64,000 nucleotides of DNA, taken from positions 425,568-489,567 of the forward strand of contig NZ_FRDN01000005.1 in NCBI RefSeq assembly GCF_900143285.1, in the 5' to 3' direction. Of the stretch, positions 1 to 8,231 are shown one piece after another. Both the position numbers and the translations under genes were made by a program. This DNA is from Desulfitobacterium chlororespirans DSM 11544. Its GTDB lineage: Bacteria > Bacillota > Desulfitobacteriia > Desulfitobacteriales > Desulfitobacteriaceae. The notes beneath the pieces are model-generated. The model did not search any database, had not been told where the DNA came from, and saw only the letters and a list, made by a program, of their open reading frames with translations. The first letter of the stretch is position 1, and each line of letters starts with the position of its first letter.

Positions 1-371
1 CTAATGACAACCAGGCGTTGGTGGAACAGGATATTAACACACTGACCGGTTTCACGGCGGATAAAGGGAAACAGTTCGCCAAGAACCGGGTGATCAGGGT
101 CCTGGATGGAATCAACAGTGATTTTGTGCGGATTTTTTCTAAGTTCTATATTGGTAAAGTGTCCAATAATGCAGAGGGACGGAACCTGTTGAAATCAGAG
201 TGCATTAACTACATGAACACTTTGCAGGATATTGATGCAATTAAGAATTTTGATGGTCAGACTGATCTGGCAGTCCAGCCCGGAAACGATGTGGATGGGG
301 TCTATATTGAGGCTTACGCATGGCCGGTAGACAGCATTGAAAAGATTTATGTTCGTGTGCGGATTAAATAG
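1..371 (+). CDS. xkdK: Phage tail sheath protein, C-terminal part (XkdK-like)
   Basis: The reading frame is already open at base 3, so this is the last ~122 residues of a gene that begins left of the window. The visible part matches the C-terminal domain of PBSX/Myoviridae-type contractile sheath proteins: a TGFTADKGKQFAKNRVIRVLD-like stretch and a closing AYAWPVDSIEKIYVRVRI strand. The sheath surrounds the tail tube and contracts on infection. The tail tube gene follows after 19 bp. Identification rests on this end plus the unmistakable order of the following xkd genes. Confidence 0.85.
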   Translation, partial: NDNQALVEQDINTLTGFTADKGKQFAKNRVIRVLDGINSDFVRIFSKFYIGKVSNNAEGRNLLKSECINYMNTLQDIDAIKNFDGQTDLAVQPGNDVDGVYIEAYAWPVDSIEKIYVRVRIK

Positions 372-390
372 AAAGTGCAGGTGAGATAAG

Positions 391-858
391 ATGGCATTTT
401 TAAGAGTGGAAGACGCAGTGAGCGGCAAACAGGCCAAAGCTTTTGCTACGATCAATGGCCGGGTGGAAGAGTTGTTTTATGCTAAATCCATTGAGGCAAC
501 TATCGAAAAGAATAAAGCGGATGTGCCTATTCTCGGCAGGACGAATGTGGGAAAGAAGGCTGCTGGCTGGACCGGCAGTGGGACCCTGACGATCTATTAT
601 ATTACGAGCCTGTTCAGGCAGCTGATGATCGACTATGTGAAAACCGGGCGGGATTTCTACTTTGATCTTCAGATCGTCAATGAGGACCCGGCCTCGGGTG
701 TAGGAAAGCAGACTGTTGTGCTTAAGGGCTGCAATCTGGACAGCGTTACAGCAGCGTCTTTTGATATCACTTCAGACGATCCTTTGGAAGAGGAGATGCC
801 CTTTACCTTCGAGGATATTGATATGCTGGATCAGTTCAGCCGGCCGGTGACGGGATAA
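391..858 (+). CDS. xkdM: Phage tail tube protein (XkdM-like)
   Basis: A 155-residue protein with the size and character of PBSX XkdM tail-tube proteins, which stack to form the inner tube of contractile tails. The motif FYAKSIEATIEKNKADVPILG near residues 28-48 and the acidic C-terminal FTFEDIDML segment are typical. ATG is preceded by a GGTGAGATAAG-type ribosome binding site. It lies directly downstream of the sheath gene, the standard order. Its base composition is richer in G+C than the following chaperone and tape-measure genes. Confidence 0.88.
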   Translation: MAFLRVEDAVSGKQAKAFATINGRVEELFYAKSIEATIEKNKADVPILGRTNVGKKAAGWTGSGTLTIYYITSLFRQLMIDYVKTGRDFYFDLQIVNEDPASGVGKQTVVLKGCNLDSVTAASFDITSDDPLEEEMPFTFEDIDMLDQFSRPVTG

Positions 859-897
859 AAGAGTTTTTTTGAGGTTAGATCATGCTGTGAGATAATC

Positions 898-929
898 AGG
901 AGATCAGATAAAGGAAAGTCTGGTCTCCT
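898..929 (+). terminator. Stem-loop in tail tube-chaperone gap
   Basis: An 11-bp inverted repeat (AGGAGATCAGA at 898-908 and TCTGGTCTCCT at 919-929, one G-T pair) with a 10-nt loop lies in the 133-bp gap after the tail tube gene. There is no good T-tract, so it may be a weak terminator, attenuator or mRNA processing structure that separates the abundant sheath/tube transcript from downstream genes. Confidence 0.5.
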
Positions 930-991
930 TTCCATATATCAACCGTCCAGTTAGTCAAAGATGATTTAAACAAAGAAAGGATAGATGAAGA

Positions 992-1408
992 ATGAGTACA
1001 TTACAAGAGTTTCTAAATCTAAACCCAGTTGATAATGTTGTTAATGAGGTTATTATCTCTGATCGTTTTAAAGATGAAAACGGCAGTCCATTAAGATTTA
1101 AGATTAAGGCTATGACTAACGCTGAATTTGAAGAAGCAAGAAAAAAAGCTACAACAATTAAAACGAAAAAGGGAGGCAGTTTTGATTTTGATACCAGAAA
1201 ATTCAACGAGACTATTATTATTAACCACACAATTAATCCTGAATTTAAGGATGCAAACAGTATCCAAAAGATGGGCTGCATTACTCCTGAGCAATATTTA
1301 AACAAGGTGTTACTGGCTGGTGAAATTGCTGAGTTAGCAAACCAAATTCAAACCCTTAGTGGCTTCGACAAAACATTTGAAGAGGATATTGAAGAAGCAA
1401 AAAACTAA
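992..1408 (+). CDS. xkdN: Tail assembly chaperone, short form (XkdN-like)
   Basis: A 138-residue acidic protein resembling PBSX XkdN, the gpG-like chaperone that coats the tape measure during tail assembly. It has the usual N-terminal 'LQEFLNLNPVDN..EVIISDRFKDENG' and the central 'INHTINPEFKDANSI' segment. It ends at TAA directly after an A-AAA-AAC heptamer, so a longer frameshifted product is expected (separate entry). The gene is A+T-rich compared with the sheath/tube genes. Confidence 0.82.
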   Translation: MSTLQEFLNLNPVDNVVNEVIISDRFKDENGSPLRFKIKAMTNAEFEEARKKATTIKTKKGGSFDFDTRKFNETIIINHTINPEFKDANSIQKMGCITPEQYLNKVLLAGEIAELANQIQTLSGFDKTFEEDIEEAKN

Positions 1409-1572
1409 TTCGGGAGGGAGATGGCGAGGCTAATTACGCTTATTATGCCCTCCACACATTCAGTAAATTTCCAAGTGAATTTTTAACTCTGCCGTACAAA
1501 GAAAAAGCATTTGTAATAGCTTGTATTGATGAGCGAATAAAAGCTGAAAAAAGTGCGATGAAAAAGAAGTAG
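992..1572 (+). CDS. Tail assembly chaperone, -1 frameshift product (gpGT-like)
   Basis: If ribosomes slip -1 on the heptamer at 1399-1405, translation continues through 55 more codons to TAG at 1570-1572, giving about 193 residues. The added segment (LIREGDGEANYAYYALHTF..PSEFLTLPYKEKAFVIACIDERIKAEK) has no start codon or ribosome binding site of its own and looks like the second, T-like chaperone domain found after XkdN/gpG in many tailed phages. Frameshifting here is inferred from sequence and from the conserved behaviour of tail chaperone genes. Confidence 0.75.
1399..1453 (+). promoter_or_regulatory. Programmed -1 frameshift site
   Basis: The heptamer A AAA AAC (1399-1405) is in the exact phase needed for tandem -1 slippage (codons gcA-AAA-AAC) and sits right before the zero-frame TAA. 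A possible stimulatory stem, GGAGGG (1413-1418) pairing with CCCTCC (1448-1453), begins 7 nt downstream. Confidence 0.75.
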
Positions 1573-1663
1573 TAGGTAATATACAATGGTAAATAAACCA
1601 CTCCCAAAACGGGTGTGTTCTTTGTGTAGATAAAAGTTTAGCTGGCGAAAGGAGGTTTGGGCT

Positions 1664-3802
1664 ATGGCCACAGTTATATCAGCATCAACATTGGCATCAA
1701 CGTTAGAATCAACATTAGCATCGACATTTTCATCAACATTTTCATCAGCATCTTCACTAAACGTATCCATGGCTATGAGACAGTCAGTACAAGATATCAC
1801 TCAGGAAATAGAATTCACGATTTCAGCAGAAAAGCAAGTAACGCAAGCTATTAATGAGTCAAATAGAGTGCAGCAAGTATTTAATGAATCAGTACAGACC
1901 GGAACAGTAGCAATAGATGGGACAAGTGAGGCTATTGATGAGTCAAATAGAGCGCAGCAAAGATTTAACCAATCAGCGCAGGCTGGAACAACAGCAATAG
2001 ATAGGATAAGCGGGGCTATAACGCTGGCTAATGAGGGCATAGCACTCATGGAGCGGGTATGGAGTGGCGTCAATAAAGTAATGACACTAGCAGATGATGT
2101 CACTTCAGTCAATTCAAGGATTGCCATGATAAATGATGGCACGTGGAATTTGTTAGACCTTCAAAAGCAGGTTTTGAAAGTCGCGAATGACACAAGAGCA
2201 AGCTATACTGCAACAGCGGACCTTTTAGTTAAGGCTGGAATGGGTACTCAAGGGGTTTTTAAAAGCACTCAAGATATGCTTGGTTTTGCTGAGCGATTTA
2301 ATAAGTTGCTTGCAGCAGGTCAAGCAAATGCTGCCGATAAATCGTCGGCTACCCTTCAAATGTCACAAGCTCTTGGAAACGGAGTAATGGGAAATAGTGA
2401 GCTAGTGGATATTGAAAATGCTGTTCCGATGTTTGCCAATATACTTGCTGAAGGTCTCGGTGTATCTGTAGAACAGATAAGGCAAATGGGCGCTGAAGGT
2501 GAATTGACAGCAGACAGAATTGTAACAGCACTCGAAAATCAAGAAGAAAGAATAAACGGCTTATTTCTTCAGACTCCAGGTACTTTCAGCGAGGCAATGA
2601 CAGTCCTAGGAAATAAATTCTCTTTCTGGATTGGCCAACTCAATGAAGCGGATGGTCCGTTGCAACAAATCACAAAACGTATACAAGAATTAAGTGTCTG
2701 GTTAGACACGACCGAGGGGATGCAGTTTTTTAACAATTTAGCTTATGGGGTAAATATAGCGATTAATATAATTCTGACTCTTTTTGGAGTACTATTCCAA
2801 GTAGTAAACTTTATATCATCGAATTGGTCCATTATTGAGCCAATTGTTTGGGGGATTGTCGCCGCCTACACGGCATGGTTTGTAATATCAAAAATGAATG
2901 CAGTAGCACAGGCAGTTGCGGCGATAAATACAGGCATAATGACACTGGCGGTAGCGGCCCAAATTGCCGCGGTTAATGGTTTAAGTGCAGGATGGCGAAG
3001 CTTAAATGCGGCTATGAGAGCTAACATAATACTATTCATTATATCTTTAATCATAGGACTCGTCATTTATATACATCATCTTTGGAAAACTAATGATAAT
3101 TTTGCGGCAGGTGTAATGCGAACATGGAATGCGGTATTAAACTTTTTTGATCAAGTCCCTATCTTCTTTGAGAAAATTAAAATGGCTGTTGTCAATACGT
3201 TTTGGGACATGAGTGTTGGGGCATTGGAGATAATGGAATTCCTGATTAACGGCGTAATTGATGGTATAAATTGGCTTCGTAATAAATCAAATGACCTTCT
3301 TGGTACGAACTTCCAGATGATGGGTTATGCAGATCTTAATGTCAAAGATTTGGCTAAAGATGCAGCAGCTATTCGACTAGCAGGGGATGTAGCAATAAAA
3401 GCTATGGAGCAGGATGCTGCGCAGAAAGCAGCAGAGCGAGAACAAAAAGTGCAGGAAATGCTGAATAGCCGTGCAGCCCAAAGGGTGGCTGCAGACCCTG
3501 ACCCGGGGACAAATGAAGGCTCTGGGATCTGGAACAACAACGGACCTTGGAACAACACTATTGATTCTGTGGGCGAAATCGGCAAAATCAATGACACCGT
3601 AGATATCTCCAGTGAAGATCTGAAGATCATGCGGGAGCTGGCGGAAATGAAGAACATCCAGAACTTTGTAACCTTGACACCGACCGTATCCGTGACTACA
3701 GGAGACATCCGCAACGGAAGCGATGCGGATACTATTGTGGCAAAGATTAAGATGATGCTGGAGAAAGATATTGCATCGTCGGCATCAGCAGTGTATGGAT
3801 AA
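1664..3802 (+). CDS. Phage tail tape measure protein
   Basis: A 712-residue protein downstream of the chaperone pair, in the tape-measure position. It contains a tape-measure core around residues 165-310 (TADLLVKAGMGTQGVFKSTQDMLGFAERFNKLL...GEGLGVS-type segment with GELTADRIVTAL) and hydrophobic segments near residues 355-470, as in tape measure proteins that reach the host membrane. Residues 1-50 are low complexity (STLASTLESTLASTFSSTFSS), and residues ~65-115 hold two near copies of ESNR.QQ.FN.S.Q.GT.AID. It is short for a tape measure. A good GGAGG site precedes the ATG. The 5' four fifths are A+T-rich; codon use changes abruptly near 3460, suggesting a mosaic junction. Confidence 0.88.
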   Translation: MATVISASTLASTLESTLASTFSSTFSSASSLNVSMAMRQSVQDITQEIEFTISAEKQVTQAINESNRVQQVFNESVQTGTVAIDGTSEAIDESNRAQQRFNQSAQAGTTAIDRISGAITLANEGIALMERVWSGVNKVMTLADDVTSVNSRIAMINDGTWNLLDLQKQVLKVANDTRASYTATADLLVKAGMGTQGVFKSTQDMLGFAERFNKLLAAGQANAADKSSATLQMSQALGNGVMGNSELVDIENAVPMFANILAEGLGVSVEQIRQMGAEGELTADRIVTALENQEERINGLFLQTPGTFSEAMTVLGNKFSFWIGQLNEADGPLQQITKRIQELSVWLDTTEGMQFFNNLAYGVNIAINIILTLFGVLFQVVNFISSNWSIIEPIVWGIVAAYTAWFVISKMNAVAQAVAAINTGIMTLAVAAQIAAVNGLSAGWRSLNAAMRANIILFIISLIIGLVIYIHHLWKTNDNFAAGVMRTWNAVLNFFDQVPIFFEKIKMAVVNTFWDMSVGALEIMEFLINGVIDGINWLRNKSNDLLGTNFQMMGYADLNVKDLAKDAAAIRLAGDVAIKAMEQDAAQKAAEREQKVQEMLNSRAAQRVAADPDPGTNEGSGIWNNNGPWNNTIDSVGEIGKINDTVDISSEDLKIMRELAEMKNIQNFVTLTPTVSVTTGDIRNGSDADTIVAKIKMMLEKDIASSASAVYG

Positions 3803-3831
3803 ACACTACCCTTGAAAGGCAGGTGATTCCA

Positions 3832-4503
3832 ATGTCTTATAGCATTGAACTCAGCTTCAACAACCGGGACGAATCCTTCGAGCTTCCCGTCATGCCGGGA
3901 AGCCTTGACGCCAGTAAGTCCGGCAACAACAAAACTTATGACATCATCGCCCTGGGTGAGATCAACATTATTAAGAATCCCCAGCGCATTGAATACGGAT
4001 TCAGCAGCATCTTTCCAGCTCAGCGCTATCCCTTTGTGACAGTTCAAACACTCTTGCAGCCTATCGAATATGTCCAGCTTATCATCAGGTGGATGGAGTC
4101 TAAACAACCCATCCGCTTTATTTTTACCTCGGACCGATTTGAGATCAACACTTTGGCTAGTATTGAGAGCTTTGACTGGAAAGAGGTTGCCGGCGGTTCA
4201 GGAGATCTTGAATACTCCCTTAAGCTCAAAAGTTACGTCCCCTATGCGGCACAAAAGGTGCCTATAGAAGATCTTATTGATAAATCAGCTTCCACAGTGG
4301 CAGTGCCGCCTCCGGCACCGGTCAGGCCCAACGAAACCAAGCCCCCTAAGACCTATACACTGGTGGCTGGGGATACCCTGTGGGCGGTGGCTCAGAAGCA
4401 TTTGGGCAATGGTGCCCGCTGGCCGGAAATACAAAAGCTAAATGACATCACGGACGCGGAAATTAGGCGGCTGCAGATCGGTCGGGTGTTGAAACTGCCA
4501 TAA
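3832..4503 (+). CDS. xkdP: LysM tail/baseplate protein (XkdP-like)
   Basis: About 223 residues. The N-terminal 160 residues resemble XkdP tail proteins, followed by a proline-rich linker (VPPPAPVRPNETKPP) and a C-terminal LysM domain (YTLVAGDTLWAVAQKHLGNG...), which binds peptidoglycan. In contractile tails the equivalent protein caps or links the tube to the baseplate. GTG at 3823 is an in-frame alternative, but ATG at 3832 sits at better spacing from AAGGCAGG. Confidence 0.86.
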   Translation: MSYSIELSFNNRDESFELPVMPGSLDASKSGNNKTYDIIALGEINIIKNPQRIEYGFSSIFPAQRYPFVTVQTLLQPIEYVQLIIRWMESKQPIRFIFTSDRFEINTLASIESFDWKEVAGGSGDLEYSLKLKSYVPYAAQKVPIEDLIDKSASTVAVPPPAPVRPNETKPPKTYTLVAGDTLWAVAQKHLGNGARWPEIQKLNDITDAEIRRLQIGRVLKLP

Positions 4504-4532
4504 TAGGTTCAGATGAAGGGAGGGAATAAAAG

Positions 4533-5504
4533 ATGCTGAAAATCGTGATCGACAATAAAGACGGAAACGTATGGGACATCTCTCAGATCGTCGCTGATGT
4601 GAATTGGAAAACAAGCCGGATCGGCAAGGCTGGTAGCTTAGATTTTACGCTCATCAAAAATGCACCCGCTCAGGAACTGGCATTTAAGTACGCCAATGGG
4701 AACATTGTCCATGTCCAGATGGAAGATGGTACTAATGTCTTCTATGGTTATATCTTTAGTATAGACGGAGGTAAGGATGAGGCGGTGAAGATTACTTGCT
4801 ATGATCAGCTGCGCTATCTTATGGCCAGTGATACTAGTATTTATACGAATATCACAGTCTCGGAGCTGGTCAGGGAAATAGCTGCCCGGTTCCAACTTGA
4901 GACAGGCCGCATTGATGATACAAAGTATAGGATACCGACTTTCTCCGAAGACAATCAGAAGCTGATGGATATGATCTGTAAGGCGCTGGACCTGACGCTC
5001 ATTAATACAGGCAAGAACTATGTCTTCTTTGATGATTTTGGCGCACTGACCATTCGGAATGTTGAGGATTTTCTCCTGGATTTTATCATTGGTGATCATA
5101 GCCTGATGACAGACTTCAGTCATAAGGTTTCTATTGATTCTGATACGTATAATGTCATCAATTTATATAAGGACAATAAAGAAACCGGTAAACGGGAACC
5201 CTACGAAAAGCCCTGCAGTGCCAATATAGCCAAATGGGGAGTGCTGCAGCTTTGTCAATCTATAGATGAAGAGATGAACGAGGCCCAAATTAGTGAAATG
5301 CTTAAAAATCTACTCACTCTTAAGAATCGGGAGACGAAATCCCTTAAAATTGAAGCATTAGGCGATATCCGGGTCCGGGGAGGTTGCTATGTACGCATTC
5401 AAATTGCCGAGTATGGAATCAATCAGCCTTTTCTGGTCGATGAATGCACCCACCGCTTCGATGGGGTGAATCATACAATGAGTCTGGAGTTAAGGGTTAT
5501 TTGA
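4533..5504 (+). CDS. xkdQ: Baseplate hub protein (XkdQ-like)
   Basis: 323 residues with the size and position of XkdQ/gpD-like baseplate hub proteins. It opens with a beta-rich half (VWDISQIVADVNWKTSRIGKAGSLDFTLIKN) and contains the characteristic CYDQLRYLMASDT and LMDMICKALDLTLINTGKNYVFFDDFG segments. A GGGAGGG site precedes the ATG. It lies between the LysM protein and xkdR, as in PBSX. Confidence 0.87.
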   Translation: MLKIVIDNKDGNVWDISQIVADVNWKTSRIGKAGSLDFTLIKNAPAQELAFKYANGNIVHVQMEDGTNVFYGYIFSIDGGKDEAVKITCYDQLRYLMASDTSIYTNITVSELVREIAARFQLETGRIDDTKYRIPTFSEDNQKLMDMICKALDLTLINTGKNYVFFDDFGALTIRNVEDFLLDFIIGDHSLMTDFSHKVSIDSDTYNVINLYKDNKETGKREPYEKPCSANIAKWGVLQLCQSIDEEMNEAQISEMLKNLLTLKNRETKSLKIEALGDIRVRGGCYVRIQIAEYGINQPFLVDECTHRFDGVNHTMSLELRVI

Positions 5505-5534
5505 TAAATAAAACAAGCCTGGGAAGGTGATAGA

Positions 5535-5894
5535 ATGTCTAGTTTATTGGACCTAATCAAAGCGGCTGGGGCGGATGCCGTTAACGCATCCAACCCTGTG
5601 AATATTCTTTTTGGCGAGATCTTAACAGTGCATCCGCTCAGTGTCAAAGTCGATCAACGCTTTATACTGCCAGCGGATTTTTTAATGGTGCCGGAGAGAA
5701 TGACAAAATACGAAGTGGATTTGCAGCATACGCATCAATACACCGATGATGGTTCTACGAGTGACACGTCGGAAGCTTTAACCCAAAGAATCGTGATTCG
5801 CTCCGGACTTGCCCCGGGGGATAGGGTTTTGATGCTTAGAGTCCAGGGTGGGCAGCGTTATGTCATTTTAGATAAGGTGGTGGTGTCTTTATGA
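5535..5894 (+). CDS. xkdR: Baseplate protein (XkdR-like, DUF2577)
   Basis: 119 residues matching the DUF2577/XkdR family in length and order. It has an OB-like beta segment (ILFGEILTVHPLSVKVDQRFILPADFLMVPE) followed by a histidine- and threonine-rich loop and the closing GDRVLMLRVQGGQRYVILDKV. Its last codons overlap the ATG of xkdS, indicating translational coupling. Confidence 0.84.
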   Translation: MSSLLDLIKAAGADAVNASNPVNILFGEILTVHPLSVKVDQRFILPADFLMVPERMTKYEVDLQHTHQYTDDGSTSDTSEALTQRIVIRSGLAPGDRVLMLRVQGGQRYVILDKVVVSL

Positions 5895-6292
5895 TCCCCA
5901 CAGGTGGAAGCATTACCCATGGGGTGATTCAATATGCCCAACGGCCTTCCCTTACCTGGAGGCTTGACCCGGCCAAAGGGCGCATCACTGGGAGGCTGGA
6001 CGGACTGGAATCTGTGCAACAAGCCGCGGCCAAGATTCTGCAGACCCAGCGGTTTCGCCATTTGATCTATACCCCGAATTACGGTAGTGAGTTGGGTCAA
6101 TTGATAGGCATGAATCGGGCTTTTGTGAAATCTGAAGCTGTTAGGATGCTTGAAGAGGCATTGACTCAAGATGACCGGATCACAGGAGTCGAAAATGTGC
6201 AGACCACAGCTGCGGGAGATAGCCTGCTGATTGAGTTTACGGTGATCAGCACCTATGGGAGATTCAATATGACTCAGGAGGTGGGCGATTAA
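5891..6292 (+). CDS. xkdS: Baseplate wedge protein (XkdS-like, DUF2634, gp25 fold)
   Basis: 133 residues of the XkdS/DUF2634 family, relatives of the T4 gp25 baseplate wedge protein. LDGLESVQQAAAKILQTQRFRHLIYTPNYGSELGQLIG is the typical core. It overlaps both neighbours (ATGA with xkdR, TAATG with xkdT). Confidence 0.88.
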   Translation: MIPTGGSITHGVIQYAQRPSLTWRLDPAKGRITGRLDGLESVQQAAAKILQTQRFRHLIYTPNYGSELGQLIGMNRAFVKSEAVRMLEEALTQDDRITGVENVQTTAAGDSLLIEFTVISTYGRFNMTQEVGD

Positions 6293-7371
6293 TGTATGAA
6301 CATCAGACTTATGAGGCGATTTTGGTCAGGATGCTCGCCAGGGTGCCGGAGACCATCGACAAGCGGGAGGGCAGCCTGATTTACGATGCCCTGGCCCCGG
6401 CAGCAGCGGAGCTGGCTCAGGCATATGCCGAGTTAGGGGTTAACAATAATCTTTCTTTCGCGGATACGGCCAGCGGAGAATTTTTAACCCGCCGGGCCGC
6501 TGAGTTTGGAATCAAGCGGAAGGTGGCCACAAAAGCCTGGCGGCGCGGTGGATTTCTGGACAGTAATAATGCCCTTCTTAACATTCCGCTAGGCAGCCGC
6601 TGCAGCATCGGTGGGCTGAATTATACAGCTATCGAACAGATCAGTACCGGCGCGTATGTCCTTGAATGTGAAACGGCCGGAACAGCAGGCAATCAGCAGT
6701 TTGGGGATTTGCTCCCTATTGCCTATATCAATGGTTTGGCCAAGGCGGAACTCACCGAGGTGCTGGTTCCAGGTGAGGATGAGGAGACAGACGAAGCCCT
6801 GCTCTCCCGATATTATGAGACGGTAAACGAACCGGCTTTTGGCGGGAATATGGCAGATTATCGGCAGAAAATCAATGCTATCAATGGCGTAGGAGGAACC
6901 AAAGTCTTCCCAACCTGGGCTGGAGGTGGCACTGTGAAATGCACGATTATTGCCTCTGACTGGGCTAAGCCATCTCCTGAATTAGTGAATGAGGTCCAAT
7001 CCACCATGGATCCGGAAGAGAATCAGGGGATGGGACTGGGGCAGGCACCGATCGGCCATGCCGTGACGATAGCCGGGGTGGATAAGGTTACGGTGGATGT
7101 GGAAACGACACTCACACTTGCGCCAGGTGTAACTCCCGGGCAGGTTCAATCCGATGTAGAAGCGATCTTAGATGCCTATCTTTTAGAACAAAGAAAAACC
7201 TGGGCTGCGCAAACCCAGATCATCATCCGTATGGCACAAATTGATGCCCGGATGCTTACTGTCCAAGGCGTCGAAGATGTGACTGGAACAAAGCTTAATG
7301 GGACGGAGGCCAATTTCTTGCTTGATGAGGAAGAAATTCCAATCTTAGGGACGGTGATTATCAATGAGTAA
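6292..7371 (+). CDS. xkdT: Baseplate J-like protein (XkdT)
   Basis: 359 residues with features of the baseplate J family: IDKREGSLIYDALAPAAAELAQAYAEL near the N terminus, the 'TASGEFLTRRAAEFGIKRK' block and 'ETDEALLSRYYETVNEPAFGGNMADYRQKINAINGVGGTKVFP'. It forms the outer baseplate wedge in contractile tails. Its end overlaps xkdU by 8 bp. Confidence 0.92.
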   Translation: MYEHQTYEAILVRMLARVPETIDKREGSLIYDALAPAAAELAQAYAELGVNNNLSFADTASGEFLTRRAAEFGIKRKVATKAWRRGGFLDSNNALLNIPLGSRCSIGGLNYTAIEQISTGAYVLECETAGTAGNQQFGDLLPIAYINGLAKAELTEVLVPGEDEETDEALLSRYYETVNEPAFGGNMADYRQKINAINGVGGTKVFPTWAGGGTVKCTIIASDWAKPSPELVNEVQSTMDPEENQGMGLGQAPIGHAVTIAGVDKVTVDVETTLTLAPGVTPGQVQSDVEAILDAYLLEQRKTWAAQTQIIIRMAQIDARMLTVQGVEDVTGTKLNGTEANFLLDEEEIPILGTVIINE

Positions 7372-7951
7372 GTCGATTAGAGAATATTGGCCCCAATTGT
7401 TTGATAACATTTTAGACTTTCAGCTTCTAGCTGATGCAGTGGATACCGAAATACAGTCTCTAGGTGAGACAGTGGATCAGCAACTCGCTGACCAATTTGT
7501 TCTCACTTCAGGCTATGAGGCGGTAAAACGCCGGGAAAGGATGCTGGGCATCCAGGTTGATCCCACGACTGAAACACTGGACTTCCGGAAAAAACGGATT
7601 ATTAACCGTTATTCAACGAAGCCGCCGTTCACTATTCGTTATCTTCAAGACCGCTTGGATTTTCTAGTGGGTGAGGAGAAAGCAATTGTGAGTGCGGATG
7701 GTCAAGACTTTTTACTTTTCGTGGAGACCGCCATTGAAAATGCGGCTCTCTTTAAAGAGGTCGAGAGGACAATAAAAACCATCAAACCGGCAAACTTGAT
7801 CTATAACCAGCAAACCGCTTTAGGTGATCATATCTCTCTGGAAGAGCATATACGCTTCCGTACATTAGAGAGACAAACCCGACTGGGCTCAACATGGAGG
7901 GTAGGAATGACGCCTTTTGCCGTAGCAGATTTGGAGGTGAGCGTTAAGTGA
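7364..7951 (+). CDS. xkdU: Baseplate/tail protein (XkdU-like, DUF2313)
   Basis: 195 residues matching YmfQ/DUF2313 proteins, homologous to phage Mu gp48, which joins baseplate to tail fibres. Key blocks: 'REYWPQLFDNILDFQLLADAVDTEIQSL' and 'GYEAVKRRERMLGIQVDPTTETLDFRKKRI'. Overlaps the previous and following genes. Confidence 0.87.
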   Translation: MSKSIREYWPQLFDNILDFQLLADAVDTEIQSLGETVDQQLADQFVLTSGYEAVKRRERMLGIQVDPTTETLDFRKKRIINRYSTKPPFTIRYLQDRLDFLVGEEKAIVSADGQDFLLFVETAIENAALFKEVERTIKTIKPANLIYNQQTALGDHISLEEHIRFRTLERQTRLGSTWRVGMTPFAVADLEVSVK

Positions 7952-8229
7952 TATCAACAGAGTTTTTATCCAATGTGGCAGACCATGTAGATGGTCAAGT
8001 AGCTAAGGTCGTATTAAATGAGAGCTACGAAATCACCGACTTTAGTATTAAAGAGACAGAGCAAGGCTTGGTTAATATGCAATATATTGTTCCTAGTGGC
8101 GTGGTGCCGACAGTAGTTTTAATCGAGCTTAAGGATGTTTCTGATAATGTCATCAGCTCAAATGAAGTTTATGTCCCTATTACCGCAGATACGATTATAA
8201 CGCAGACCATTCGAGTTAAGGAGGGGTGA
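7948..8229 (+). CDS. Small tail-fibre-region protein
   Basis: 93 residues, start codon GTG overlapping the stop of xkdU. Beta-rich, with alternating hydrophobic residues (VVPTVVLIELKDVSDNVISSNEVYVPI). Small proteins of this type regularly follow xkdU in PBSX-like phages; their role is not established. No enzymatic motif is visible. Confidence 0.7.
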   Translation: MISTEFLSNVADHVDGQVAKVVLNESYEITDFSIKETEQGLVNMQYIVPSGVVPTVVLIELKDVSDNVISSNEVYVPITADTIITQTIRVKEG

Positions 8230-8231
8230 GA

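Noticed and set aside
3325..4107. 260-codon minus-strand frame
   Set aside because: Antisense across the tape measure end and xkdP start, both well supported; no ribosome binding site.
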